Source: Mycobacterium sp. MFM001
Lineage (GTDB): Bacteria; Actinomycetota; Actinomycetes; Mycobacteriales; Mycobacteriaceae
Assembly: GCF_003402475.1 (NCBI RefSeq)
Contig: NZ_BFAB01000005.1
Location: forward strand, 1 to 64,000
Length of the DNA: 64,000 nucleotides
Direction: 5' to 3'
In this document: positions 42,856 through 50,676 of the stretch, piece by piece
How the letters are laid out: each line of letters begins with the position of its first letter
Position numbering within the stretch: position 1 is the stretch's first letter
Notes under the pieces: generated by a model
Databases searched by the model: none
The model's input: only the letters and a program-made list of their open reading frames with translations
What the model was told of the DNA's origin: nothing
Program-made: the position numbers and the translations under genes

Positions 42856-43466
42856 TGCCCGCCGAGGTGCTCAGCGCCAAAGGCCGCCAGACCCGCCAGG
42901 CTATCGAGCAGGCGGCGCGCAAACTGTTCGCCGAGCGCGGCTTTCACGGCACCACCCTGGCCGACATCACCTCCGCCGCCGGCAAGTCGTCGGCGGCGTT
43001 CTACCGGTATTTCGCCGACAAGGAGGACCTGCTGGCCGCGCTGGCGGAATCGTTTCTGCACGACGTGGTCGCACCATCCGGACTCAGCCTGTCGTTACCC
43101 GAATCACCGGACGACACCGGATTTTTCACTTCGGTGGTGACCGGCTACTGGAACATGTTCAAGCAGAACATCGGCATCATGATCGCGGTGGCGCAGCTGG
43201 CCGCCACCCAGCGGCGGTTCGCCGCCGTGCAGAACGAATTTCGCCGCTTCGGGATGGACATCGTCGCCGCATCGGTGCGACGGGCCCAGGAGCAGGGATA
43301 TGCCGCCGATCTCGACCCCGAGCACACTGCCGCCGCGATCGCGCTGCTCTTCGAGAACTTCACCACCGTATTCGTGGGCCCGTCCGAGCTGGGGGTGCAC
43401 ATCAGCGACGACGATGCGATCACCACCTTGTCGAGGATCTGGAAGAAAACCCTCTACGGCTTCTAA
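42855..43466 (+). CDS. TetR-family regulator embedded in the operon
   Basis: The 203-residue TetR protein has the helix-turn-helix LADITSAAGKSSAAFYRYFADKEDL near residues 35-59 and a ligand-binding C-terminal domain. It starts in TGATG overlap with the lyase gene, so it is made only when the operon is on, which fits negative feedback through the operator at 38437. An acyl-CoA of the pathway is the plausible inducer. Confidence 0.9.
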   Translation: MPAEVLSAKGRQTRQAIEQAARKLFAERGFHGTTLADITSAAGKSSAAFYRYFADKEDLLAALAESFLHDVVAPSGLSLSLPESPDDTGFFTSVVTGYWNMFKQNIGIMIAVAQLAATQRRFAAVQNEFRRFGMDIVAASVRRAQEQGYAADLDPEHTAAAIALLFENFTTVFVGPSELGVHISDDDAITTLSRIWKKTLYGF

Positions 43467-43478
43467 AAGGAGAACAGC

Positions 43479-44717
43479 GTGGATTTCACCCTGCCCGAAC
43501 ACCTTCCGCGGCTGCTCGCCGAGATGGACGCCTTCATCGAGGCCGAGATCGCGCCGCTGCAAGCCGAGAACATGCAGTACTTCGACCACCGGCGGGAGCA
43601 TGCCCGCACCGACTGGGACAACGGCGGGATCCCGCGGCGCGAGTGGGAGGATCTGCTGGCCGAGATGCGTCGGCGCGCAGACAAGGCCGGCTGGCTGCGC
43701 TACGGGCTGCCGTCCTCACTGGGCGGCCGTGACGGCACCAATCTGGACATGGCTGTCATCCGGGAACACCTGGCCGCCAGGGGACTTGGCCTACACAACG
43801 ATTTACAGGATGAGTCGTCGATCGTCGGCAACTTTCCGCAGGTGATCATGATGGAGCGGTTCGGCACCGAGACCCAGCGCAACGAGTGGTCGGAGGCGCT
43901 GATCACCGGTGAGCGTTCGATGGCGTTCGGGCTCACCGAACCGGCCCACGGCTCCGACGCCACCTGGCTGGAGACTCGCGCCGCACGGGACGGCGACGGC
44001 TGGGTGATCAACGGCGCCAAGCGGTTCAACACCGGCGTGCACCGGGCAACCCACGACCTGGTCTTCGCCCGTACCTCCGGTGAGCCGGGCCAGGCGACCG
44101 GAATCACCGCGTTTCTGGTGCCCACCAACGCAGACGGTTTCAGGGTCCCGTTCTACTGGTGGACCTTCAACATGCCGACCGACCACGGCGAAGTCGAACT
44201 CAACGATGTCCGGGTGCCCGACGACGCCGTGCTCGGCGAGGTGGACCGCGGTCTGGAGGTGGCGCAGACGTTCTTGCACGAGAACCGGATTCGGCAGGCC
44301 GCCAGCAGCCTGGGCGCCGCCCAATACTGCATCAACCGCGCCGCCGAATACGCCGGCAAGCGCACGGTGTTCGGCAAGCCGCTGTCGGTCAACCAGGCGG
44401 TCCAGTGGCCGCTGGCCGAGTTGCATACCGAGGCCCAAATGGTGCGGTTGCTGGTGTATTACGCGGCCTGGCACTTGGACCGCAACCACCACCTGGAGGT
44501 CTCGGACAAGGTTTCGATGGCCAACTATCGCGCCAACAGGCTGGTCTGCGACGCCGCCGACCGCGCCATGCAGATCTTCGGCGGGCTCGGCTACAGCCGT
44601 CACGAGCCGTTCGAACACATCTACCGTCACCACCGCCGCTACCGGATCACCGAGGGCGCCGAGGAGATTCAGATCCGTCGGGTGGCCCAGCGGCTGTTCA
44701 AGTTCGGCAAGAAGTGA
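43479..44717 (+). CDS. Acyl-CoA dehydrogenase, ACAD10/11- or LvaC-like
   Basis: The 412-residue acyl-CoA dehydrogenase has FGLTEPAHGSDATWLETRA in the FAD region and QIFGGLGYSRHEPFEHIYRHHRRYRITEGAEEIQIRR at the C-terminus. It is directly followed by an APH-type kinase and a DUF6285 gene. That trio matches (from memory) the levulinate catabolism genes LvaC, LvaA and LvaB, where the dehydrogenase-fold enzyme removes a 4-phosphate from acyl-CoA to give an enoyl-CoA. The GTG start follows AAAAGGAG. Confidence 0.88.
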   Translation: MDFTLPEHLPRLLAEMDAFIEAEIAPLQAENMQYFDHRREHARTDWDNGGIPRREWEDLLAEMRRRADKAGWLRYGLPSSLGGRDGTNLDMAVIREHLAARGLGLHNDLQDESSIVGNFPQVIMMERFGTETQRNEWSEALITGERSMAFGLTEPAHGSDATWLETRAARDGDGWVINGAKRFNTGVHRATHDLVFARTSGEPGQATGITAFLVPTNADGFRVPFYWWTFNMPTDHGEVELNDVRVPDDAVLGEVDRGLEVAQTFLHENRIRQAASSLGAAQYCINRAAEYAGKRTVFGKPLSVNQAVQWPLAELHTEAQMVRLLVYYAAWHLDRNHHLEVSDKVSMANYRANRLVCDAADRAMQIFGGLGYSRHEPFEHIYRHHRRYRITEGAEEIQIRRVAQRLFKFGKK

Positions 44718-45682
44718 CCGACCTGGACACCGCGCTGGCACCAGTGGTGGCGACCGCGCTGGACGACGACGTCGCGATCGAGAACTTGCGGGCACTGACC
44801 GGCGGGGCCAGCCGCAGCACCTGGGCGTTCGACGCCGTCACGCCCGGCGCGCGCCGGTCACTGATTCTGCGTATCGGACCGCCCGACGACGTGCATGCCC
44901 CGATGGAGCTCGAGGCCCGCGTGCAGGCCGCAGCCGCGACGGCCGGGGCACCGGTACCCCATATCTTGGTTGCCTCCAATTCTACTGCTGCACTGGGTAA
45001 TCCGTTCCTCATCTGCGACGAGGTCAAGGGCGAGACGATCGTGCGGCGCATCGACCGCCAGCTGGACGATGAAGGTCGCGGGCGACTGCTGCGCCAATGC
45101 GCGCAGGCGCTGGCGGCGATCCACCGGGCCGACCCGCAGGACGCAATGCTGGAAATCCAGGATCAACTCGGCGAGTGGCGCGACCGGCTCGACGCCATGG
45201 GCGATACCACCGCCACCTTCGAGTGGGCATTTCGCTGGCTCGACGCACATCGGCCGGAGCCGTCGCCGACGCGCCTGGTGCACGGCGACTACCGGATGGG
45301 CAACCTCATTGTCGACGGATCCGACCTGGCGGCCGTACTCGACTGGGAGCTGGTTCATCTCGGCGAGGTGTACGAAGACTTGGCCTGGTTCTGCATCCGG
45401 GCCTGGCGGTTCGGCGCGCCGGCCAGCCGTGCCGCCGGCGGGCTGGGCAGCATCGAAAACTTCCTGACTGCCTACGAGCAATCCGCCGGCATGACAGTCG
45501 ACCGCGTGGCGTTTCACTGGTGGCTGGTGCTGGCCACCTTGCGCTGGGGGGTCATCTGCCGGTACCAGGCCGAGCGGCATTTGAGCGGACAGACCCGCTC
45601 GGTGGAGCTGGCGGCGATCGGCAGGCGAGTCTGCGAGACGGAGTGGGACCTGCTCACGCTGCTCGACGGGGCTGCCTCATGA
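44714..45682 (+). CDS. APH-type kinase, LvaA-like 4-hydroxyacyl-CoA kinase candidate
   Basis: The 322-residue aminoglycoside-phosphotransferase-fold kinase has VHGDYRMGNLIVD (HGDxxxxN catalytic loop) and VLDWELVHLG (metal-binding aspartate). In this context antibiotic resistance is unlikely. The family member beside an acyl-CoA dehydrogenase and DUF6285 is LvaA, which phosphorylates the 4-hydroxyl of 4-hydroxyacyl-CoA. The human ACAD10/11 fusions carry the same two domains. The GTG start overlaps the dehydrogenase stop (GTGA). Confidence 0.88.
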   Translation: MTDLDTALAPVVATALDDDVAIENLRALTGGASRSTWAFDAVTPGARRSLILRIGPPDDVHAPMELEARVQAAAATAGAPVPHILVASNSTAALGNPFLICDEVKGETIVRRIDRQLDDEGRGRLLRQCAQALAAIHRADPQDAMLEIQDQLGEWRDRLDAMGDTTATFEWAFRWLDAHRPEPSPTRLVHGDYRMGNLIVDGSDLAAVLDWELVHLGEVYEDLAWFCIRAWRFGAPASRAAGGLGSIENFLTAYEQSAGMTVDRVAFHWWLVLATLRWGVICRYQAERHLSGQTRSVELAAIGRRVCETEWDLLTLLDGAAS

Positions 45683-46014
45683 CCGGCCCTTACGGCCGCC
45701 CCACTACGGCCGAACTGGTCGCCGCCGTCGCCGAGTTCCTGGAAACCCATGTGCGGGAGGCGACTACCGGCCAGGTCAACTTCCATGCCCGGGTGGCGGC
45801 CAACGCGTTGCGCATCGTCGAGCGGGAACTGCTCGACGACTCGATCGACACCGTCACCGAGGCGCTGGCAGCCCTCGGCTTCGATGACGAAGCCCAGCTG
45901 GCGGCCACCATCCGCGCCGGCGAGCTGGACGCGGACGCCGAGAAGGTGATGTCGTGCCTGCGGACGCTGGTACGGCATCGGCTGGCCGTTGCCCACCCCG
46001 GATACGACCGCTAG
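45679..46014 (+). CDS. DUF6285 (LvaB-like) small protein
   Basis: The 111-residue, mostly helical protein has PTTAELVAAVAEFLE, NFHARVAANALRIVEREL, and a C-terminal segment rich in hydrophobic and basic residues (LRTLVRHRLAVAHPGY). It matches the small DUF6285 proteins encoded beside APH-type kinases; LvaB of Pseudomonas, which I recall as required for LvaA activity, is of this type. The start overlaps the kinase stop (ATGA). It is last in the operon, and its end overlaps the convergent gene by four bases. Confidence 0.85.
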   Translation: MTGPYGRPTTAELVAAVAEFLETHVREATTGQVNFHARVAANALRIVERELLDDSIDTVTEALAALGFDDEAQLAATIRAGELDADAEKVMSCLRTLVRHRLAVAHPGYDR

Positions 46015-46718
46015 TTGTCGCTAAAAGGCTTCTGCCGCACCGCAGTAACGCGGTAGCACTCGACGAAGTCGCCGTAGCCGCACGTTTCGGCCAGCGCCAG
46101 CTCGCCTTCCCGGTCCACTTCCTCGAGGTCGTCCATCCACTGTCGCACGTATACCGCACCGGTCTGGGGCGCCGCCGGCAAGGCTTGCTGCGCGGCGCGT
46201 AACCGGCTCAGGCAGCGGATGTACTGGTCGGCCAGTATCAGTCGATGCACGCCAGTGACCAAATCGATTGCCTCACCGGCCCATAACCGCACCATGCGGC
46301 GATAGGCGGTGATCTCTTCTCCGGGCAGCCCGGCGTCGCTGAGAACGAAGCGCGCCTTGCCCACCTCCGCCAGCAAGTCGGCTCGTCGTCGTTTCAGATT
46401 CTCCCGCGACGAAAACAGATCCCCGCCGATTCGGTCACCGGCGACCGGATCGGCGGGCCGGTTTATCGACGGAGGATGTATCGCGAGCCCGACGTCGACT
46501 CGTGCCCAATCGCCGAAACTCTCGGCCCAGAGGCCGAATTCGCCGATGGCCACGTTGAGCTCGGCGCGGTGAGAGTCGAGGTGGGCGGCGAATTTGCTTC
46601 GCCCCTTGGCCCTCATCAGCTGTGACGCCTCGACGGCTGCCTGCGTTAACGCGCCGTGCGCCGCGACCAGGGCGCAAATCTGGTCGCGGCCGCGCCGCTT
46701 GCTCTCGATGTCTATCAC
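46011..46718 (-). CDS. Hypothetical protein
   Basis: The 235-residue soluble, helix-rich protein has many charged residues and no signal peptide or transmembrane segment. Visible features are a basic central stretch ENLKRRRADLL and a C-terminal VRQWMDDLEEVDREGELALAETCGYGDF. I do not recognise a family. The GTG start overlaps the upstream gene stop (GTGA), so the two are coupled. Third-position GC bias supports coding. Function unknown. Confidence 0.7.
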   Translation of the reverse strand: MIDIESKRRGRDQICALVAAHGALTQAAVEASQLMRAKGRSKFAAHLDSHRAELNVAIGEFGLWAESFGDWARVDVGLAIHPPSINRPADPVAGDRIGGDLFSSRENLKRRRADLLAEVGKARFVLSDAGLPGEEITAYRRMVRLWAGEAIDLVTGVHRLILADQYIRCLSRLRAAQQALPAAPQTGAVYVRQWMDDLEEVDREGELALAETCGYGDFVECYRVTAVRQKPFSDN

Positions 46719-47005
46719 TGGTCCTTTACCGCGGTAGTTGCGTCGTGCGTCGCCATGGTCGAAGCGCTTCCCCCGCAGGAATCGAGATCGAATTCTTGGA
46801 CGTGGCTCAACACATTATCGACCAGCTCGTCAAGGTCTGCGCGAGCCTCGATCTCAGCGAGTCGCCCGGCATCGCTGTAGGTGGCGACTCGGCGCGGTTG
46901 AAAGAGCTGGCAGCAGTCCTTTTGCGGCAGGGCGGCGATGTCCGCGGTGCCGATACGACGCGCCAGCGCGTCGGCCAGGTGCAGATACAGTCGCCGCTGC
47001 GCCAC
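46715..47005 (-). CDS. Hypothetical protein, possibly 5'-truncated by a frameshift
   Basis: The 96-residue protein starts at GTG 47005 with GAGG upstream and reads [16 protein letters not shown]...[23 protein letters not shown]. The codon bias is clearly coding. Its frame stays open upstream to about 47098 but with arginine-rich noise. Another frame (47166 down to about 47025) looks more protein-like and could be the true N-terminus, joined through a one-base change in a run of five G (C on the plus strand, 47025-47029). Function unknown. Confidence 0.6.
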   Translation of the reverse strand: MAQRRLYLHLADALARRIGTADIAALPQKDCCQLFQPRRVATYSDAGRLAEIEARADLDELVDNVLSHVQEFDLDSCGGSASTMATHDATTAVKDQ

Positions 47006-47330
47006 GATTTGCGCCTCACCGGCACCCCCAGGGCACGACCGCTGGATCCGACGGGCAGCCCGCCTTGACCGCGGTGGCGCTCCACGCCGAGGAAGATCTC
47101 ACGGCGCAGTCGGTTCGCTGTCGAGATTTGGCGGACCACCGCCAAGTCAGAAGAGGCTGACGTCATTCTTCGGGAGTGCCCACATTCCTAGCGATGCTAC
47201 CAACGGTCCACTGGCGCACTCCTGGCCCCGGCTGCCAGCCGCTGCTCGGACTTGCGTGAGTTTACAGACTGTGGTATCAAAAAGCTATGTCAATAGACAT
47301 AGATTGTCTACCGTGACCGCGAGGCATGAG
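47006..47330. other. 325-base gap with possible detached gene start and hsp18 upstream region
   Basis: The left half (47025-47166, minus strand) holds an open frame from ATG 47166 reading [20 protein letters not shown], which may be the detached N-terminus of the gene at 46715-47005. The right half is the upstream region of the hsp18 gene and carries the dyad at 47285-47302. No terminator or RNA gene was recognised. Confidence 0.4.
47285..47302. promoter_or_regulatory. Dyad upstream of hsp18
   Basis: CTATGTC-AATA-GACATAG is a perfect seven-base inverted repeat in an AT-rich patch, about 30 bases before the hsp18 start. It does not match the HspR box (CTTGAGT-N7-ACTCAAG) as I remember it, so a different regulator is implied. 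Confidence 0.5.
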
Positions 47331-47804
47331 ATGGTGTTGGTACGCGCAGATTCGTCCCGCGAGCTGGACCGGCTGACCCGGCAGCTCCTGGGTACCGCCG
47401 CCCGTCCAGCGGCCATGCCAATGGACGCCTGGCGAGATGGCGAAAAGTTCGTCATCGAGCTCGATTTGCCTGGCATGAAGCCAGATTCGCTCGATCTCAA
47501 CATCGAGCGCAACGTGCTCACCGTCCGCGCCGAGCGACCCGGCATCGACCAGGCCCGGGAAGTGGTCGCCGCCGAGCGCCCGCGCGGTGTATTCAGTCGT
47601 CGGCTGTTTCTCGGCGAGAACCTCGACACCGACAAGATTGTCGCCAGCTACCGCAACGGCGTGTTGCGGCTGACCATCCCGGTTTCCGTACAGGCCAGGC
47701 CGCGGCGTATCGAGATCAACCGCAACGGCCGGAAACCCAGTGTTCAAGGTCTGCCGGCCGGCAGACGAGAACCGTTGTGGCGACGCCTATTGCGTCGTCG
47801 GTAG
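47331..47804 (+). CDS. hsp18: Small heat-shock protein, 18-kDa antigen type (Hsp20)
   Basis: The 157-residue alpha-crystallin-domain chaperone binds unfolding proteins without [55 protein letters not shown] and [17 protein letters not shown] follow the M. leprae 18-kDa antigen almost segment by segment. The C-terminal tail is unusual: an arginine-rich end ([13 protein letters not shown]) replaces the usual short I-x-I tail. ATG 47331 follows GAGG; GTG 47313 is an alternative. A paralogue lies 300 bases away in convergent orientation. Confidence 0.9.
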   Translation: MVLVRADSSRELDRLTRQLLGTAARPAAMPMDAWRDGEKFVIELDLPGMKPDSLDLNIERNVLTVRAERPGIDQAREVVAAERPRGVFSRRLFLGENLDTDKIVASYRNGVLRLTIPVSVQARPRRIEINRNGRKPSVQGLPAGRREPLWRRLLRRR

Positions 47805-47964
47805 CGCCGGCCGTAGCCATCCGATGCGGGCTGCGGTTGCCGAAACCAACGAGTTGAACGCAGTCTCCCAGCCGCTGGGTGCGAGCGCACGTCGTATCTC
47901 GGTGGTCACCGAAGAGCCGCCCACGATCGGGCGCTGGAACAGGGTAGATACACGCTGAGCTCTA

Positions 47965-47996
47965 CGCCGGCCGGCACACTGTTGGACCGGCCGGCG
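47965..47996. terminator. Strong hairpin downstream of hsp18
   Basis: CGCCGGCCGG (47965-47974) and CCGGCCGGCG (47987-47996) form a perfect ten-base stem with a 12-base loop. A small AACGG/CCGTT stem follows at 48000-48015. It terminates transcription from the plus-strand hsp18 gene. Confidence 0.65.
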
Positions 47997-48067
47997 AGAA
48001 ACGGCCAAAACCGTTGAGCCGCAGCTGGATATCTGATCGCCTCCTCAACCACCCGCAGCGGATGAGC

Positions 48068-48091
48068 CGTCCGCGCCTACTCGCGCGGACG
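48068..48091. terminator. Hairpin downstream of the minus-strand hsp18 paralogue
   Basis: CGTCCGCGC (48068-48076) and GCGCGGACG (48083-48091) form a perfect nine-base stem with a six-base loop, 20 bases beyond the stop of the minus-strand hsp gene at 48112. It is a probable terminator for that gene. Confidence 0.6.
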
Positions 48092-48111
48092 ACCGCCACC
48101 AACATGACCGG

Positions 48112-48546
48112 TTAGGCGGCGCTGATGGCTTGCTGGGCGCCTGACTGGATGGCGATCTTGCGTGGCTTGGCTTGTTCGGCCACGGGGACCGTCAGCCGCA
48201 GTACGCCGTCGGTGTAGTCGGCGCTGATGTTCTCGGTGTTCAGCTGGTCGCCAAGGAACAGCTGTCGACTGAACACCCCGTGCGGGCGTTCTGCGGTCAC
48301 CCAGTCGTGTCCCTCCTCGCCCACGTACGAACGCTCGGCCTTGACCGTCAGCGCGTCGTGATCCACGGTGATGTCGATCGAGTCCGGCTTGATGCCCGGC
48401 AGGTCGAGCTCGACGACGTACTTGTCGCCTTCACGCCAGACATCCATCGGCATCGCCGCCGGACGCGTGGCGGTACCGACCGTGTTCCCCCATAGCTGCT
48501 GGGTGAGTCGGTCCAGGTCACGGAAGAGTGGTTCAAACCTCAGCAT
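48112..48546 (-). CDS. Small heat-shock protein, 18-kDa antigen type (Hsp20)
   Basis: The 144-residue alpha-crystallin chaperone has [64 protein letters not shown] and a C-terminal KPRKIAI containing the I-x-I-like oligomer contact. The ATG at 48546 is fixed by GGAGGT seven bases upstream, so longer in-frame starts are rejected. It is convergent with the paralogue at 47331, and the two share most conserved segments, suggesting an old duplication with different regulation. Confidence 0.92.
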   Translation of the reverse strand: MLRFEPLFRDLDRLTQQLWGNTVGTATRPAAMPMDVWREGDKYVVELDLPGIKPDSIDITVDHDALTVKAERSYVGEEGHDWVTAERPHGVFSRQLFLGDQLNTENISADYTDGVLRLTVPVAEQAKPRKIAIQSGAQQAISAA

Positions 48547-48713
48547 CGTTACCACCTCCTTCATCCAGGATCTGTCTTTGTCGTCATAGAAAACCTTCTG
48601 GCGGTGAGCCATATTCCCCGTGGCGGAGAAAAAATCCGAAAATTTTTGTCGCCGAGCAGAGGTACGGTCATGGCTGCGCAGCTTGGTACCACCGAGACGA
48701 CACAGGAGCTGCC

Positions 48714-49100
48714 ATGCCCGTCGCCGACGCCGCCGTCACCGCGGTGGCCGATCAGTTGTTCGCGGCGATCGAGAACAGCGACACAGCGACCGTGGCCCGG
48801 CTGTGGAGTGACGACATCGCGGTGTGGCGAGTCGGGGCCAGCCAGGATCGCGACAAGGTGCGGGCGCTGCGCGTCATCGACTGGTTCGTCGGTGCGACCG
48901 CGTCGCGCCGCTACGAGATCCTGGACCGCCAACTGTTCGCCGGTGGATTCGTCCAGCAGCACATCCTGCACGCCACCGGACACAACGGCGGATCGATCGC
49001 CTTGCGGGTGTGCATCGTGATTAAGTTGGGAGCCGACGCTCTGATCAGCCGTATCGATGAGTACTTCGACCCAGCCGAACTGGCTCCGCTAATGAGCTAG
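48714..49100 (+). CDS. NTF2-like/SnoaL-type protein
   Basis: The 128-residue protein has the NTF2-like cone-fold pattern: an N-terminal helix (VADQLFAAIENSDTATVARLWSDD), then strands IAVW, RYEILDRQLFAGGFVQQHILHATG and ALRVCIVIKLG...ISRIDEYFDPAEL. Such proteins serve as small-molecule isomerases, hydrolases or binding proteins. AGGAG at 48704-48708 fixes the ATG. It is divergent from the hsp gene with 167 bases between, a gap large enough for two promoters. Ligand unknown. Confidence 0.8.
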   Translation: MPVADAAVTAVADQLFAAIENSDTATVARLWSDDIAVWRVGASQDRDKVRALRVIDWFVGATASRRYEILDRQLFAGGFVQQHILHATGHNGGSIALRVCIVIKLGADALISRIDEYFDPAELAPLMS

Positions 49101-49171
49101 CCGGGCAACGGAGGTGCTGATGACCCGCGCCGGCGACGATGCAGAGCGAAGCGATGAAGAGGAGCGGCGCA

Positions 49172-49705
49172 GTGACCACCGTGGAAACGCTGCTGAGCGA
49201 TCCGGACACCGCCGGGGTGTGGAACCTGGTTCCGGACCGCTCGACCGTCACCTTCAAGATCAGGAACTTCTGGGGCCTGATGAATGTGAAGGGCCAGTTC
49301 AACGACATCAGCGCTGATGGGCAAGTCACCGGTAAAGGCGCGGTCTTCGGCCGCCTCGACATCCAGACGGCGTCGCTGCGCACGGGCATCCGCAGGCGCG
49401 ACGAGCACCTGCGCTCGGCCGACTTCTTCGACGTCGAGCGTTTCCCGGAGATCAGCGTCGTCGTCACGGCCATCCAGCCCACGACCGGCAACTCCGCCGA
49501 TCTGCGGGCCACCTTCACCATCAAGGGGATCAGTGAGCCGCTGCCGTTGCCAGTCCAGATCAATGTGCTCGGCGACGGCTCGGTACGCATCACCGCGGAG
49601 ATCACGATCGACCGGGCGCAGTTCGGCCTGGGCTGGAATCGGCTCGGGATGATCGCCAAGACGGCGACCGCATCGGCGGACGCCTGCTTCGTCCGTGGGC
49701 AGTAG
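49172..49705 (+). CDS. YceI-family protein
   Basis: The 177-residue lipocalin-like YceI protein has the family opening AGVWNLVPDRSTVTFKIRNFWG.MNVKGQF, the block GRLDIQTASLRTGIRRRDEHLRSADFFDVERFPEI, and ADLRATFTIKGISEPLPLPV. YceI proteins bind long isoprenoid or amphiphilic lipids, possibly quinone-like. Unlike the E. coli protein it has no signal peptide, so it is cytoplasmic. GTG 49172 follows GAGGAG at 49159-49164; ATG 49139 and 49154 are alternatives. It lies upstream of the response regulator by ten bases. Confidence 0.85.
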   Translation: MTTVETLLSDPDTAGVWNLVPDRSTVTFKIRNFWGLMNVKGQFNDISADGQVTGKGAVFGRLDIQTASLRTGIRRRDEHLRSADFFDVERFPEISVVVTAIQPTTGNSADLRATFTIKGISEPLPLPVQINVLGDGSVRITAEITIDRAQFGLGWNRLGMIAKTATASADACFVRGQ

Positions 49706-49715
49706 GCTCTGCATC

Positions 49716-50117
49716 GTGCCTGCCACTAGCGACGCCCTGCGGATCCTCGTGTACAGCAACAATGCGAAAACCCGCCAGGATGTGATGCTGGCGCTCGGCA
49801 AGCGGGTCCATCCCGATCTGCCCGAGTTGAGCTACGTCGAAGTGGCGACCGGGCCGATGGTGATCAAGCAGGTCGACGCCGGCGGCATCGACCTGGCCAT
49901 TCTCGACGGGGAGGCCACGCCGGAGGGCGGGATGGGCATCGCCAAACAGCTCAAGGACGAGGTCGCCCAGTGTCCGCCGATCGTGGTGCTCACCGGGCGC
50001 CCCGACGACGCCTGGCTGGCCAGCTGGTCCCGGGCCGAGGCCGCCGTCCCCCATCCGGTCGATCCCATCCAGCTGGGCCGCACGGTGGCCGGCCTGTTAC
50101 GCACTCCCGTCTCCTGA
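49716..50117 (+). CDS. Response-regulator receiver-domain protein, Rv3143-like
   Basis: The 133-residue single receiver domain has no output domain. The phospho-acceptor aspartate is in DLAILDGEA, followed by VVLTGRPDDAW (conserved T) and VPHPVDPIQL, where the usual K-P of the beta-5 loop reads H-P. The missing lysine suggests altered phosphorylation chemistry. It occupies the place of Rv3143 just before nuoA. The GTG start at 49716 gives the expected 133-residue length. It may be a phospho-relay or protein-interaction module near complex I. Confidence 0.85.
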   Translation: MPATSDALRILVYSNNAKTRQDVMLALGKRVHPDLPELSYVEVATGPMVIKQVDAGGIDLAILDGEATPEGGMGIAKQLKDEVAQCPPIVVLTGRPDDAWLASWSRAEAAVPHPVDPIQLGRTVAGLLRTPVS

Positions 50118-50188
50118 CGGGCGCGAATCACCCTAGCGCCGTGGCTATTTCGCGGCAGCGCTGACGCATACGCATGCCTTGCGCCGGT

Positions 50189-50260
50189 TGTGGCCGAGGT
50201 CACATCCGAACCCCTGAGCGGAGTGGCGCACACGATCGCTAGGCTGTGGTTGAGGTCACA
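50189..50260. promoter_or_regulatory. Two CRP-like sites in the nuoA promoter region
   Basis: TGTGGCCGAGGTCACA (50189-50204) and TGTGGTTGAGGTCACA (50245-50260) are near-identical and fit TGTGA-N6-TCACA, the mycobacterial CRP consensus as I recall it, with one mismatch each (G for A). A possible -10 TAGGCT lies at 50240-50245. The upstream site would then sit about 55 bases before the start of transcription and the downstream site over it, a layout that could activate and repress. Confidence 0.5.
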
Positions 50261-50290
50261 GGAGACAGCCACGAGGAGCAGCGCCGCGCG

Positions 50291-50668
50291 ATGAATCTCT
50301 ACACGCCGATCCTGGTACTCGGGGGCATCGCCGCCGCTTTCGCGATCTTCTCGGTGGCCGTGGCGATGGTGGTGGGCCCGTCGCGGTACAACCGGTCGAA
50401 GTTGGAGGCCTACGAGTGCGGGATCGAACCCGCCCACCAGCCGGCAAATGCCCCGCACGCGGGCAGCGGACAGCGGTTCCCGGTGAAGTACTACCTGACC
50501 GCGATGCTGTTCATCGTCTTCGACATCGAAATCGTGTTCCTGTATCCGTGGGCCGTCAGCTATGACGCGCTGGGCGTGTTCGCGCTCGTCGAGATGGTGG
50601 TGTTCATGCTCACGGTGTTCGTCGCCTATGCGTACGTGTGGCGTCGCGGCGGCCTGACGTGGGATTGA
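50291..50668 (+). CDS. nuoA: NADH dehydrogenase I chain A
   Basis: The 125-residue membrane subunit has three transmembrane helices and the conserved YECGIEP loop, RFPVKYYLTAMLFIVFDIEIVFLYPWA and a C-terminal WRRGGLTWD. NuoA helps form the quinone-side proton entry region with NuoH, J and K. ATG 50291 is used; GAGGAG is 12 bases upstream. It opens the complex I operon after a 173-base gap holding CRP-like sites. Confidence 0.96.
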   Translation: MNLYTPILVLGGIAAAFAIFSVAVAMVVGPSRYNRSKLEAYECGIEPAHQPANAPHAGSGQRFPVKYYLTAMLFIVFDIEIVFLYPWAVSYDALGVFALVEMVVFMLTVFVAYAYVWRRGGLTWD

Positions 50669-50676
50669 GGTAGGGC

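Noticed and set aside
44714..45682. APH-fold gene as aminoglycoside resistance
   Set aside because: It is translationally coupled to an acyl-CoA dehydrogenase and a DUF6285 gene, the context of acyl-CoA kinases, and no resistance-specific features are visible.
47740..47958. Short plus-strand open frame after hsp18
   Set aside because: It overlaps the hsp18 end in another frame, has no ribosome site or recognisable domain, and runs up to the terminator region.
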